From positions 62,001 to 126,000 of the forward strand of contig NZ_JAIMID010000012.1 in NCBI RefSeq assembly GCF_019966535.1: a stretch of DNA of 64,000 nt, written 5' to 3'. This stretch comes from Mesobacterium pallidum (GTDB taxonomy: Bacteria; Pseudomonadota; Alphaproteobacteria; Rhodobacterales; Rhodobacteraceae). The first letter of the stretch is position 1; each line of letters opens with the position of its first letter. Below, piece by piece: positions 18,478-28,334 of the stretch. The notes under the pieces were generated by a model. That model did no database searches. It saw only the letters and a program-made list of their open reading frames with translations, and had not been told where the DNA came from. The position numbers were made by a program, and so were the translations under genes.

Positions 18478-19599
18478 TCACTCCAGCTTTTCGGCTTGGT
18501 CCAGAATTTCGGCCTGATGCTCGCCCACTGCCGGGACGTGGCCCGCCGGATCACTCATCCCAGCCATCGGCACCGGGAAGGCCATCACCTGGGCCGCGCC
18601 GGCTGAGCGCACCATCCCGCGCGCCTTGAGCTGCGGGTCCCGGGCCAGATCCTCCAGCCCGTTGACCGGGGCGAAGGGAACATCCTCGGCCTCGAAGATC
18701 TCCGCCCAATGCGCATAGGGACGCGCGGCGATCAGCGGGGTCAGGGCGGCGCGGATATCATCCGTGCGGTCGGTGCGTGCGGCGAAGTCGTCAAGCGCAG
18801 GATCGTCGAAGCCCGTCATCCCGGTGGCACGGATCAGGCGGCGGAAGAAATGCGTCTCGATCGCGCCGATGGTGATGTATTTACCGTCGGCGGTCGCGAA
18901 GATACCATAGGCGGCGCGGCGCAGGATATCGGCCTTTGTGATCTCGCGCCCGGCCTGGCGTCCGGCGTCCCACACACCGTAGCGCGGGGCGACCCAGCTG
19001 GCCAGCGCGTCGGTGATCGCCACGTCCAGATACTGGCCCCGCCCCGTGGCGTCGCGTCCGTGCAACGCAGCAAGAATGGTGATGATGGCATACATGGCTG
19101 CCGAGAGATCCCCGATCGGCACGCCCGTCGTGTATTCAGGCGGTCCGTCGGGCGCGCCCGAGATCGCCACCGCGCCCGCCATCGCCGCGTAGTTCAGATC
19201 ATGCCCCGGCCAGTCGCGCGCCGGCCCGGTCTGACCATAGCCGCTGACCGAACAGTAGACGAGGCCGGGATTGAGCGCCGAAAGCGTCTCATAGTCGATG
19301 CCCAGCCGCGCGGTCACGCCCGGGCGATAACCCTCGATCACGACGTCCGCCCGTTTGGCCAGCCGCAGGAAAGCCGCGCGGTCTGTGTCATCCTTTAGGT
19401 TCAGGGCGATGCTTTTCTTGCCGCGGTTCACGGCGGCAAAGAGGCCGGGGAACATGGCGCGCGCGGCGTCGCCCGCAGGACGTTCGACCTTGATGACCTC
19501 GGCCCCCATCTCGGCCAGTTGCTGCGTTGCATAGGGCCCAGGCAGAAGCTCGGTCAGATCGAGAACGCGAAGCCCCGAAAGCGGTGCAGTGCCGGTCAT
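18478..19599 (-). CDS. CaiB/BaiF family CoA transferase or alpha-methylacyl-CoA racemase
   Basis: Class III CoA-transferase-fold protein of 373 residues. The start at 19599 has GGAG upstream and an ATGA overlap with the citryl-CoA lyase-like gene. Motifs: MGAEVIKVERP, NRGKKSIALNLK, PGHDLNYAAMAG and VPIGDLSAAMY. The His of GHDL and the later Asp match racemase active-site positions, as in the protein at 2276-3379. With two ligases already in the operon, epimerising a 2-methylacyl-CoA is a reasonable role; CoA transfer is the alternative. Confidence 0.85.
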   Translation of the reverse strand: MTGTAPLSGLRVLDLTELLPGPYATQQLAEMGAEVIKVERPAGDAARAMFPGLFAAVNRGKKSIALNLKDDTDRAAFLRLAKRADVVIEGYRPGVTARLGIDYETLSALNPGLVYCSVSGYGQTGPARDWPGHDLNYAAMAGAVAISGAPDGPPEYTTGVPIGDLSAAMYAIITILAALHGRDATGRGQYLDVAITDALASWVAPRYGVWDAGRQAGREITKADILRRAAYGIFATADGKYITIGAIETHFFRRLIRATGMTGFDDPALDDFAARTDRTDDIRAALTPLIAARPYAHWAEIFEAEDVPFAPVNGLEDLARDPQLKARGMVRSAGAAQVMAFPVPMAGMSDPAGHVPAVGEHQAEILDQAEKLE

Positions 19600-20414
19600 T
19601 TTTGCTCTCCTGTGCTGTCTGCGCGGTCCGGGTCGGCAATCCCGGCGCATTCCGCCGAGTCGTCCTGTTCCAGGATCATGTCCCAGATCTTCTGACCCTG
19701 CGGATTTTCGAGCTCTTCCATCAGATGCGCCAGAAGCCCGGCGGATCGGCCAATCAGGGCGAAGGCCCGCGCCCAGATCGGGGCAAGCCCCATGTCCGAA
19801 ACGGTGGCCCCGACCGCGCCGGCGGCGTTGATGGGCAGCAGACGTCCATATTCCTCGCGGGCGGCGGCCTCGACGGCCGCCATGAAGCGCCAGTGCCGCC
19901 CGTCGAACCCATTCTCGCCGGCGATCCGGCGCAGGACCGGCGTGCGGGGGTCGCCGTCGACATGGATCGGATGACCGAGGCCTGGCACGATCCGGCGCGC
20001 CGCGCGAAAGGCGCGCACGGCCTCTTGCGCGCGGGCGGCATAGGCTGCGTCGTCGTCGCTGTCGGACAGCTCGCCGATCTCGTCGCGGGTAAAGGCCGCG
20101 GCGTTCTGCATGGTGCCGAGAAAATGGTTCCCCGCGCCCAGCAAGCCCGCGGCCACCGCACCCTGAAGCGATTCCGGCGCGCCGAGAATGGTCATCCGCG
20201 CGGCGATGGCGCTGGGGGTAAGGCCGTGATCGGTGGCGGTGACGATGATCGCGTTGGTCATCGCGCGGGTGCGGGCATCCGGCTCTTTCCCCGTGGCGGT
20301 GAAATAGATCATGTCGACGAAATCCATATTGCCCAGGATCTCATCGGCCAGATCGCGCCCGCGCACATAGATGCGGTCGCGGGTGGTGAAACCGATGTCC
20401 GTCTTTACCGTCAT
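19596..20414 (-). CDS. Citryl-CoA lyase / citrate synthase-like protein
   Basis: Protein of 272 residues matching the short citryl-CoA lyase branch of the citrate synthase fold, much shorter than the roughly 430-residue synthases. ATDHGLTPS carries the first active-site His region and GLGHPIHVDGDPRTP the second; AHLMEELENPQG lies in the C-terminal part. These enzymes split, or reversibly form, citryl-CoA-like thioesters into acetyl-CoA and an oxoacid. No partner subunits are present, so it probably acts alone on a tertiary hydroxyacyl-CoA of the local pathway. It overlaps both neighbours by 4 bases. Confidence 0.85.
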   Translation of the reverse strand: MTVKTDIGFTTRDRIYVRGRDLADEILGNMDFVDMIYFTATGKEPDARTRAMTNAIIVTATDHGLTPSAIAARMTILGAPESLQGAVAAGLLGAGNHFLGTMQNAAAFTRDEIGELSDSDDDAAYAARAQEAVRAFRAARRIVPGLGHPIHVDGDPRTPVLRRIAGENGFDGRHWRFMAAVEAAAREEYGRLLPINAAGAVGATVSDMGLAPIWARAFALIGRSAGLLAHLMEELENPQGQKIWDMILEQDDSAECAGIADPDRADSTGEQK

Positions 20415-22522
20415 TGCCTTGCCTTTCCTTCTATCTCGGTCGGAGCGCGCAGGATCACCGCGTCAAGCACCGTCGCACCCGCCGGACCGGCGCGCACCGG
20501 ATTGAGATCCATCTCCGCGATGTCGCCGCGCGCACCCAGGGCGGCCAGGATCACGAGAAGATCGGCCAGCGCGCCCAGATCGGCGCCGGGGCGGCCGCGC
20601 AGCGGACCCAGCAGTGCGCGTCCGCGGATCTCGTCGATCATCGCCAGCGCCTCGTCCCGCCCAAAGGGCGCGGCGCGGTGCGTGACGTCAGAAAGCGCCT
20701 CGACCATCACGCCGCCGAGGCCGAAGCTCACCACCGGGCCGAACACCGGATCGCGGTGCAGTCCCGCCATCACCTCGACGCCCGGCCCCTGTTCCATGCG
20801 CTCAACCAGAGCGCGCTCCAGCCTGTGCCCCTGTGCTGAAAGCGATGTCATCATCGCGCCCCAGGCCGCCGCCAGCGCCTGCTCATCCATCAGCCCGACG
20901 GCCACGGCCCCGGCTTCGGTCTTGTGCAGAAGACCGGGCACCAGCGCCTTGAGCACCACCGGAAAGCCGATCCCGCGCGCCGCCTCGCCTGCCTGTCTGG
21001 CACTGGTCACGACCCGTCCTTCGGGCACGGTCAGACCCAGGTCGGCCAGCACCGCCTTGGCGGCAGCCTCGTCAAGCTCGCCGGGCGGAAATGCGGGTAG
21101 AGCAAGCGTGGAGGTCCCCGAGGGGCTCCAGTCGCCGCGCCAGATCAGCCGCTTCAACGCCGTCACTGCCTTGCCGAGGCTGCGAAAAGGCGCCAGCCCT
21201 GCCGCGTTCAGCGTGGCATAGCCAGCGGCGCGATGCCCGCTCATCCAGACCGGCAGGAGCAGAGCCGGGCTGTCCGGCGCCAGCGCGACCATGTCGTCGG
21301 CGGACCGGTCGGTGATCGGGCCGTAGTCGGCGGGAATCGGCAGAAGCACAACATCGGTGGCCGGGTCCCGCGCCACCAGCGACAGGCAATCGCGGTTGAG
21401 CTTGTCTTGGGTGAAGACCTGGGTGGTCAGGTCCACCGGGTTATCGACCGCCGCATAAGACGGGGCCAGCGCACGCAACCCCGCGCGGGTGCCGGGGGCC
21501 AGTTCGGACAGGATCAGCCCGGCGCTGCCCACCATATCGGCGGCCAGCGCCGCTGTGCCACCCGAGAAGGAATAGACGCAGATCCCCCGCCGCGGGGCGA
21601 TGCCGACGCGCTCGAACAGCGCCACCGTATCGATCAATTCGTCCAGATCCTCCACCTCGACGATGCCATGCTGGCGAAACAGTGCCGAGGTGACCGCCGC
21701 CGATCCGGCAAGCGCGGCGGTGTGCGAACGGGTGGCAGCAACGCCATAGTCCGACTTGCCCACCTTCATCGCCACCACCGGCTTGCCGGCGCGAGCAGCG
21801 GCGCGGGCAGCTGCCAGAAAGCGCGGCCCGTCGCGGAAGCCTTCGGCGAGAAGGGCGATTACCTTTATGTCGGGATCGCCCACCATGTGGTACACGACAT
21901 CGGCCATGGTCAGGTCGGCTTCGTTGCCGGTAGAGCACCACAGGCCAACGCCGATACCCCGTTCGCTTGCCTGGATGAAGGCGCGGCCAAGTCCGCCGCC
22001 CTGGGTGACAAGCCCAATGCCGCCGCCCAGCGTGTCGTTCTTGAATACCGGTGAAAAGGTCAGCCCAAGGCGGCGGTTGATGTTGCTCAGCCCTGGCGAG
22101 TTCGGCCCGTAGATGCGCATCCCGCTTTGCCGGGCGATTTCAGCCATCTCGGCTTCGACGGCACGGCCCTCATCCCCGGTTTCGCCAAAGCCAGAGGTGA
22201 AGACCACCGCAAACCCCGTTCCTGCTGCCGCGCAATCGCGCAAGGCGCCCACCACCGCATCGGCTGGAAGGCACACCACCGCCACATCGACGGGGCCAGG
22301 CAAGGCCGACATTGCAGAATAGGCGCGCAAACCATGCACCCTTTCACGCCCGGGGTTGACCGGAAAGATCTGCCCATCGAAGTCGGAATGCTCGGCAAGG
22401 TTCAGCAAGGTGTCGCTGCCCACGCTACGGGGCCTTTCACTGGCGCCCAGGATCGCCACGCTGCGTGGCGACAAGAGCCGCGAAAGATCGGGAAAGTCGC
22501 GGGCGACCACCGGCTCAGCCAC
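20411..22522 (-). CDS. Acyl-CoA synthetase, NDP-forming, fused alpha-beta type
   Basis: Fused acyl-CoA synthetase of about 703 residues. A CoA-binding Rossmann domain (SVAILGASERP) is followed by succinyl-CoA-ligase-like domains with phospho-His motif RSHTAALAGS, then an ATP-grasp part (LHKTEAGAVAVGL, EMDLNPVRAG). It makes an acyl-CoA from acid, CoA and ATP, releasing ADP. GTG at 22522, overlapping the MaoC stop by 8 bases, is chosen; an ATG 57 bases upstream inside MaoC is possible. It is the second ligase of the operon, beside an AMP-forming one. Confidence 0.88.
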   Translation of the reverse strand: MAEPVVARDFPDLSRLLSPRSVAILGASERPRSVGSDTLLNLAEHSDFDGQIFPVNPGRERVHGLRAYSAMSALPGPVDVAVVCLPADAVVGALRDCAAAGTGFAVVFTSGFGETGDEGRAVEAEMAEIARQSGMRIYGPNSPGLSNINRRLGLTFSPVFKNDTLGGGIGLVTQGGGLGRAFIQASERGIGVGLWCSTGNEADLTMADVVYHMVGDPDIKVIALLAEGFRDGPRFLAAARAAARAGKPVVAMKVGKSDYGVAATRSHTAALAGSAAVTSALFRQHGIVEVEDLDELIDTVALFERVGIAPRRGICVYSFSGGTAALAADMVGSAGLILSELAPGTRAGLRALAPSYAAVDNPVDLTTQVFTQDKLNRDCLSLVARDPATDVVLLPIPADYGPITDRSADDMVALAPDSPALLLPVWMSGHRAAGYATLNAAGLAPFRSLGKAVTALKRLIWRGDWSPSGTSTLALPAFPPGELDEAAAKAVLADLGLTVPEGRVVTSARQAGEAARGIGFPVVLKALVPGLLHKTEAGAVAVGLMDEQALAAAWGAMMTSLSAQGHRLERALVERMEQGPGVEVMAGLHRDPVFGPVVSFGLGGVMVEALSDVTHRAAPFGRDEALAMIDEIRGRALLGPLRGRPGADLGALADLLVILAALGARGDIAEMDLNPVRAGPAGATVLDAVILRAPTEIEGKARQ

Positions 22523-23006
22523 CTTGCGGCGCCCGCCGGACGAGCAGTTTCCAGACCCCTTCCACCACGGTTTCGCCACGCTGGTTGATGACCTCGCGCC
22601 GGAACGACAGGATGCCGCGTTCGGGTTTCGAAGTCTCGCGCTTCTCGGCTACGGTAACGCGCACGCCAATCGTGTCGCCGATGAAGGTGGGGTTGGGAAA
22701 GCTGCACTGCATGTCGAGCAACCCCAGAAGCGAGGGTTCCAGGAACGTGTTCATCAGCATCCGCGTGGTCAGCCCGGACATCACCGACACCACCAGAAGC
22801 CCGTGCGCGATACGCTGGCCAAAGGCCGAATCGGCGGCATATTCGGCATCGACGTGCAGCCGGTTGAAGTCGCCTGACAGGCAGGCGAAATTAGCCACGT
22901 CGGCCTCGGTGATGGTACGGGTGGGGCTATCGAACTGGTCGCCTTCGTTCAGGTCCTCCCAGTAGAGTTGCTGGCCCTTGAGGGCCGAAAGATCGGGCCG
23001 TGTCAT
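22515..23006 (-). CDS. MaoC-like enoyl-CoA hydratase
   Basis: Single hotdog domain of 163 residues with intact hydratase motif: Asp and His in SGDFNRLH, then the GQRIAHGLL helix. This type adds water to a trans-2-enoyl-CoA to give the (R)-3-hydroxyacyl-CoA. It sits between the two ligase genes, with ATGA overlap to the AMP-forming ligase downstream, and supplies the hydration step after the dehydrogenase. Of the three MaoC-like proteins in this window it is the only one with both catalytic residues. Confidence 0.88.
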   Translation of the reverse strand: MTRPDLSALKGQQLYWEDLNEGDQFDSPTRTITEADVANFACLSGDFNRLHVDAEYAADSAFGQRIAHGLLVVSVMSGLTTRMLMNTFLEPSLLGLLDMQCSFPNPTFIGDTIGVRVTVAEKRETSKPERGILSFRREVINQRGETVVEGVWKLLVRRAPQGG

Positions 23007-24517
23007 TGGGTTTCCTCCTCTGGCAGCGCTAGCACTGCCTCTTTCAGTTCAGCCTTGAGAACGCGGCCGGTCAGGTTGCGCGGCACCGCCGTCATAAAGA
23101 CCACGCGCCGCGGGCGCTTGTATCGGTCAAGCCGGGTTTCGGCATGGGCGATCACATCGGCCGCTGTCAGCTGCGCGCCCGGCGCGGGCACGATCACTGC
23201 GCAGATCGCCTCGGTCCAGTGCGGATCGGGCAGGCCGATGCAATGCGCCTCGGCAATCGCCGGGTGGCCGGCCAGCGCCTCCTCGATCTCGGGGGCGTAG
23301 ACATTGATGCCGCCGCTCTTGATGATGTCGCGCTTGCGACCCGTGAACCAGAGCAGCCCTTCGTCGTCGATCCGGCCCAGATCGCCCACGGTCAGATAGT
23401 CGCCGCGCCGGGTTTCAGCGGTCAGCGCCTCATCCTTGTAATACCCGTCGTAGCGGCTTTCGCTGCGGGTGCAGATCTCGCCGACCTCGCCCTGCGGCAC
23501 CTCGTTTCCATCGTCGTCCAGCAGTTTGAGTTCCACCCCGAAGAAGGGGCGGCCGACGCAGTTGCCCGCAAGGTTGCGGCGCAGATCCCGAGCGGTCAGG
23601 TTGGCATAGGGTCCTGCTTCGCTGGAGGCGGCATAGATCATCAGCGCATCGCCGAACTTGTCGAGCGCGGCACGCTTGAGGTCGAGATACATCTCGCCGC
23701 CGCCAGATTGCAAAGTCCCCAGCGACGACAGATCGGCGCTCGCGAACCCCTCGGCCTCGACCATCCGCTGGAGCATGGCGGGCAGCAGCATGGTGGCGGT
23801 CAGCCGCTCGTCTTCGATCAGCCGTAGCGCGGCGGCCCCGTCGAAGCGGCGCATCAGATAGACGCTGGCACCCAGATAAAGCGGCAGCAGCGTATAGGTG
23901 CAGCCGGCCGACAGGCAGATCGGCAGCGCCGACAGCGCCCGGTCGTCGGGGCGGAAACGCTGCTCGATGGCGCGTTCCTCCATGCCGAAGAGACTGCGCA
24001 GCGCGCCCTTGGGCTTGCCGGTGGTCCCCGACGTGTGCAGCATGATCGTGGTGCCGTCCTGCCCTTGCGGCGGATCGGGCGGTGTGTCTGCCAGAAGGTC
24101 CGACAGGCGCGGCAGTCCTTGCGGGGCCCCGTCGCCGATGGTGACGATGTCGTCCACCACGGTCCGGAACAGATCGGCATGATCCAGCGCCGCATCGCCC
24201 AGCAGCAGGGTTTTGCTGTCCGAGCGGGCAACCACATCGGCCATGACTTCGGGCGCGATGCGATAGTTGATCGGTGCGGGAATTGCGCCTAGCCCCGTCA
24301 CCGCCACATAGGCGGCAAGGAAATCGGGATGATTTTCCGAGATCACCGCCACCTTGTCGCCCGGTCCGATGCCGCGCCGCGCCAGCACCGTCATCATCCG
24401 TTCCACCCGGTCAAGGAAATCCGTATAGGTCTGGCTCCTCCCCTCGAACACCACCGAGGGTTTCGTGGGGAACCGCCGCGCGTTCAACCTCAGGGCCTGG
24501 AGAAAGGTCATCGGCAT
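23003..24517 (-). CDS. Acyl-CoA synthetase, AMP-forming
   Basis: ANL-family acid-CoA ligase of 504 residues. The P-loop TSGTTGKPKG, the hinge region GDLGRIDDEG and catalytic Lys488 (TGRVLKAEL) are all present. It activates a carboxylic acid via an acyl-adenylate. GAGGAGG precedes the ATG. Lying downstream of the DctPQM genes in the same operon, it probably activates the imported acid; the NDP-forming ligase may act on a later intermediate or a recovered short acid. Confidence 0.9.
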   Translation of the reverse strand: MPMTFLQALRLNARRFPTKPSVVFEGRSQTYTDFLDRVERMMTVLARRGIGPGDKVAVISENHPDFLAAYVAVTGLGAIPAPINYRIAPEVMADVVARSDSKTLLLGDAALDHADLFRTVVDDIVTIGDGAPQGLPRLSDLLADTPPDPPQGQDGTTIMLHTSGTTGKPKGALRSLFGMEERAIEQRFRPDDRALSALPICLSAGCTYTLLPLYLGASVYLMRRFDGAAALRLIEDERLTATMLLPAMLQRMVEAEGFASADLSSLGTLQSGGGEMYLDLKRAALDKFGDALMIYAASSEAGPYANLTARDLRRNLAGNCVGRPFFGVELKLLDDDGNEVPQGEVGEICTRSESRYDGYYKDEALTAETRRGDYLTVGDLGRIDDEGLLWFTGRKRDIIKSGGINVYAPEIEEALAGHPAIAEAHCIGLPDPHWTEAICAVIVPAPGAQLTAADVIAHAETRLDRYKRPRRVVFMTAVPRNLTGRVLKAELKEAVLALPEEETQ

Positions 24518-24527
24518 GGCCGCCTCC

Positions 24528-25700
24528 TCAGGTGAAGGCCGAGATCCCGAGAACCTCGCGCCCTATGATCAATGTCTGGATTTCCGATGTGCCTTCGGGG
24601 ATCAGCCCGCCGCGCGTGTCGCGGAACAACCGTTCGACGGGGTAGTCGGTCGAATAGCCCAGCCCGCCGTGCGCCTGCAGCGCCATCGAGGCCACCTCAT
24701 GCGCCGCCTCGCTGGCATAGAGCTTGGCAATCGAGCATTCCTTGCGCCCAGGCAGACCCGCGTCCAGCGCTTGGGCGGCACGGTCAGTCAACGCGCGCGC
24801 CGCTTCGGTGCGGATGGTCATGTCGACGATCAGCTTCTGCACCAGCTGATAGCTTCCGATCACGTTGCCGAACTGCTTGCGCGTCTTGACGTAATCGGTG
24901 GACAGGTCCAACGACCGCTGCGCCGCGCCCACCGCGCCCGCCGCCACGTTGAGCCGGCCATAATTCAACCCCGTAAGGATCGCCTTGAGGCCCTTTCCCG
25001 CAGGACCCAACAGGTTTTCCTTTGGCACCTTTGCGTCTTGAAAGGCCAGCTGCGATGTCGCGGTGGCCTTGATGAACATCGTGCCCACCCGCGAAGCTTC
25101 GAAATCGGTCTCCTCGAGGTCCACGATGAACAGACTCAGATCGCCATCACAGCCTTCCGTGAATGTCCGTGCCACCAGGATTCCGACCCGGCCGTTGACG
25201 CCGTTCGTCGTCCACAGCTTGCCGCCATTGATCAGCCAGTGGTCGCCCTTGTCCTCGGCGCGGGTCTGCACCGAGGCAACATCAGAGCCGTGGTCGGGTT
25301 CGGTGATCCCCACCCAGACCGGCATCTGGCCAGCCATGACGGGTTTCAGCCACTTTTCCTTCTGGCGCGCATCGCCCAGGTGGTGGAACAGTGCGATCAC
25401 GATGTTCACGGTGTTGAGCAGAACCCGGAGTGAAAGCCAGCGGTATCCTGCTTCCTCCATCATCATCGCCCAGGTGCGATAGCTGAGGCCGTAGCCACCG
25501 GCCTCTTCCGAGAGAAGCCCGCCAAGATAGCCGAACTGGCGTAGCTCGCCCATTATCGCCCAGGGCAGATCGCCCGTCGCCTCGCATTGCGAGATGCGCT
25601 CTTCGGTCAGCTCGCGCGCCATGAAGCCCCGGATGCTGTCTCGCAGCATCCGCGTCTCTTGATCCTCGACACAGGCGGAGGCCGGGACATGTTTAGCCAT
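24528..25700 (-). CDS. Acyl-CoA dehydrogenase
   Basis: Acyl-CoA dehydrogenase of 390 residues, starting at 25700 inside the end of the SDR gene (8-base overlap). ITEPDHGSDVAS marks the FAD/substrate region, HGGLGYSTDYPVER the C-terminal helix, and the classical base Glu lies in PEGTSEIQ. It is expected to catalyse the first desaturation after activation by the ligase encoded next. Confidence 0.9.
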   Translation of the reverse strand: MAKHVPASACVEDQETRMLRDSIRGFMARELTEERISQCEATGDLPWAIMGELRQFGYLGGLLSEEAGGYGLSYRTWAMMMEEAGYRWLSLRVLLNTVNIVIALFHHLGDARQKEKWLKPVMAGQMPVWVGITEPDHGSDVASVQTRAEDKGDHWLINGGKLWTTNGVNGRVGILVARTFTEGCDGDLSLFIVDLEETDFEASRVGTMFIKATATSQLAFQDAKVPKENLLGPAGKGLKAILTGLNYGRLNVAAGAVGAAQRSLDLSTDYVKTRKQFGNVIGSYQLVQKLIVDMTIRTEAARALTDRAAQALDAGLPGRKECSIAKLYASEAAHEVASMALQAHGGLGYSTDYPVERLFRDTRGGLIPEGTSEIQTLIIGREVLGISAFT

Positions 25701-26442
25701 ATCGCCCCCCGGTGATGTGAAGCGTCTCGCCCGAGATGTATTCCGCCGCATCCGAGGCGAGGAACACCACGCCGTTGGCGATGTCGCGTTCGTTGCCAAG
25801 GCGCTGCACGGTATTCATTGCCAGAGCGCGCGACTTTATCCGGTCGTAGTTTGGAAGCGCCTCGATCATCTCGGTGGCGATGAACCCCGGCGCGATGGCA
25901 TTTACGGTGACATTGAAGCGCCCCTGTTCCATCCCCAGCGCCCGGGTGAAGCCGATGATGCCGGCCTTGGCGGCGGCATAGTTGGTCTGTCCCGGATTGC
26001 CGAGATAGGCGCGAGAGGAGATGTTGATCACCCGGCCCCACTTCTGTTCCATGAAGTACGGCACCACGGCGCGCGAGCAGGTATAGGCACCCTTCAGGAT
26101 CACGCCCACAACAGCGTCCCAGTCCTGTTCGGGCATCTTGGTGATGTAGTTGTCGCGCGGAAATCCGGCATTGTTGACCAGGATGTGGACGGCGCCAAAT
26201 GCTTCGATCGTGCGCGAGACGAGGGCTTCGACCTGTGCCTCGTTCGTGACATCGCAGACCACGCCGATCGCGTCGTATCCGTCGGCCTCAAGAGCGGCGC
26301 GGGTGGCTTCTGTGGTTTCGGGGTCGATATCGGTGATCACCACCTTCGCCCCCTCTTCGGCCAGCGCGCGGGCGGTCACTGCGCCGATCCCGCGACCCGA
26401 TCCGGTGACGATAGCCACCTTGTCCTTTAGTCCCAGTTCCAA
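25693..26442 (-). CDS. SDR-family oxidoreductase, FabG-like
   Basis: Short-chain dehydrogenase of 249 residues with TGSGRGIG near residues 14-21, NNAG, the Ser of NISS, and YAAAK, so the active site is complete. Sequence and length match FabG-like 3-oxoacyl reductases or 3-hydroxyacyl-CoA dehydrogenases; in a catabolic operon oxidation of the hydroxyacyl-CoA made by the MaoC protein is likely. It begins 19 bases after the TRAP large permease. Confidence 0.9.
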   Translation of the reverse strand: MELGLKDKVAIVTGSGRGIGAVTARALAEEGAKVVITDIDPETTEATRAALEADGYDAIGVVCDVTNEAQVEALVSRTIEAFGAVHILVNNAGFPRDNYITKMPEQDWDAVVGVILKGAYTCSRAVVPYFMEQKWGRVINISSRAYLGNPGQTNYAAAKAGIIGFTRALGMEQGRFNVTVNAIAPGFIATEMIEALPNYDRIKSRALAMNTVQRLGNERDIANGVVFLASDAAEYISGETLHITGGRYG

Positions 26443-26461
26443 GTTACGCTCCTTCAGGTTG

Positions 26462-27751
26462 TCAGTATTCGCCCGAGAACACGGTTACGATCTCGGGAAA
26501 GAATGCGATCAGGGCCAAGACCGCGAACTCGGCCAGCACGAAAGGCAGCACCCCGACAAAGACCCGTTTAAGAGGTACGCCGGTGATCGAGCTGGCGACG
26601 AAAACGTTCATTCCGATTGGGGGGGTAATCAGCCCGATTTCGACCGTTTTGGTCACCAGGATGCCGAACCAGATCGGCGAATAGCCAAGCTCCATGACCA
26701 TTGGAAAGACGATCGGCATGGTCAGGATCAGGATCGCCAGCTGATCCATCACGCAGCCCAGCAGGATGTAGATCAGGATCAGGATTAAAATCACCACGCC
26801 CGGCCCGATCTCAAGCCCTTGCACGTACGAAACCAGCGCCTGCGGTGCCATGGTCAGGGTGACAAAATAGCCGAAAATGTGCGCCCCGATAATAATGGTG
26901 AAGATCATTGCAGTCGGGCGCGTTGTACGTTCGAGCGCCCCCATGAATTCGCGCCAGCCCATACGTCTGAGCAACACGGCGGCAATCATGATCGCGCCAA
27001 AGCAGCCGACCGCGGCGGCTTCGGTCACGGTGACAGCGCCAGAATAAATCCCGGCCACGACAAAGACGAACAGCAGAACCACCGGCCAGATGTCGCGCAG
27101 TGACGCGAAGCGCTCACGCCACCCATGGCTTTGCACTGGTGGCGCCAGATCGCGGTTCAGCGTCGCCCAGACCATCGTGATCCCGGCAAAGCTGAGCGCG
27201 GTAATGAGACCCGGCAGAATGCCGGCAATGAACAGCCCGCCGATCGAGGTTTCGGTGATGATACCGTAAACCATCAGCACAACCGAAGGCGGGATCATGA
27301 TCGACAACGTCCCGGCGGCCGCAACCGTGCCTACGATCATGCCGCGGTCATAGCCATATTTCTCAGCCTCGGGCGCGACGGTGCGCGCCATCGTGGCCGT
27401 CGCCGCGGTGGACGAGCCCGAAACCGCCCCGAAGCCTGCGCTGGTAAAGACCGTGGCCACGGCCAGTCCGCCGGGCAAATGGCCCACCCACCTGTTGGCG
27501 GCGCGGAACATGTCCGACGAAATCCGACTGGCCGACAGGATCTCGGCCATCAAGATGAACAAGGGAATGGCGGTCAACAGCCAAGAGGCGGTGTTGCGAT
27601 ACGGGGCCACCGACAGGATGCCGAGCGCCAGATTGAGCCCGCCGATCAGATACAGGCCGACGGTGCCGGCGATGCCCATCGCGAAGCCTATCGGCATCCC
27701 GACGACGAGAAGCCCCGCCAGCAATAGCGACACAGGTGCAAGAAATTCCAT
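26462..27751 (-). CDS. dctM: TRAP transporter large permease (DctM type)
   Basis: Large permease of 429 residues with about twelve membrane spans. Family segments GFGAVSGSSTAATATMA and LLGCVMDQLAILILTMP match the DctM at 10912-12198. It follows the small permease by 2 bases. Together with that subunit and DctP it forms the uptake system heading the eleven-gene operon. Confidence 0.9.
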   Translation of the reverse strand: MEFLAPVSLLLAGLLVVGMPIGFAMGIAGTVGLYLIGGLNLALGILSVAPYRNTASWLLTAIPLFILMAEILSASRISSDMFRAANRWVGHLPGGLAVATVFTSAGFGAVSGSSTAATATMARTVAPEAEKYGYDRGMIVGTVAAAGTLSIMIPPSVVLMVYGIITETSIGGLFIAGILPGLITALSFAGITMVWATLNRDLAPPVQSHGWRERFASLRDIWPVVLLFVFVVAGIYSGAVTVTEAAAVGCFGAIMIAAVLLRRMGWREFMGALERTTRPTAMIFTIIIGAHIFGYFVTLTMAPQALVSYVQGLEIGPGVVILILILIYILLGCVMDQLAILILTMPIVFPMVMELGYSPIWFGILVTKTVEIGLITPPIGMNVFVASSITGVPLKRVFVGVLPFVLAEFAVLALIAFFPEIVTVFSGEY

Positions 27752-27753
27752 AC

Positions 27754-28323
27754 TCAGCCAATCCGATCCGAAGCGCCGCGAAGGTGCTGAACGTCACCCG
27801 CCGCATTTACGAGAAGGCGCAGAACGATCAGCACGCAGCCAATCGGCGCAATCACAAGCGTGGTGACGAGAGGCGCGTCGATGTCGCCGGATGTGCGATA
27901 TCCGAAGTCCCACGCCTTAAGCGCCTCGCGCGAGGCACCGTAACAGATCAGCGCAAAAAACGCGGCCGCTGCCAATCGCAAGACGACATTGAAACCGGCC
28001 CGCAGCCCTTCGGGCAGAGCATCAAACACTATCCCCACTCGCACGTGGCCATCATACATTTCCAGATAGCTCAGGCTTCCGAACACGATGATGGGCATCA
28101 GATATAGCTCTGTAGCGCCAATGACCCCTTCGATCGGGTCATTCAGGATATAGCGCGTAAAGACCTGTATGAGGATCAGCACCAGCATGACCATCATCGC
28201 AGCGCGCGACAGCCAGTTCATCCCGGTATCCACCCGGTCCATCGCTCGGCCCAGAGGACCGTGCAATCCAACTCTCGGCGACGGCACGGCGTCCTCTCGG
28301 GGATCAAGATCGTGACGGGACAC
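27754..28323 (-). CDS. dctQ: TRAP transporter small permease (DctQ type)
   Basis: Small membrane subunit of 189 residues with four hydrophobic spans after a polar N-terminus of about 35 residues. The family motif region around VFTRYILNDPIEG is recognisable. It lies 11 bases behind the binding-protein gene and 2 bases before the large permease. Confidence 0.87.
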   Translation of the reverse strand: MSRHDLDPREDAVPSPRVGLHGPLGRAMDRVDTGMNWLSRAAMMVMLVLILIQVFTRYILNDPIEGVIGATELYLMPIIVFGSLSYLEMYDGHVRVGIVFDALPEGLRAGFNVVLRLAAAAFFALICYGASREALKAWDFGYRTSGDIDAPLVTTLVIAPIGCVLIVLRLLVNAAGDVQHLRGASDRIG

Positions 28324-28334
28324 GGTTGCGCGCC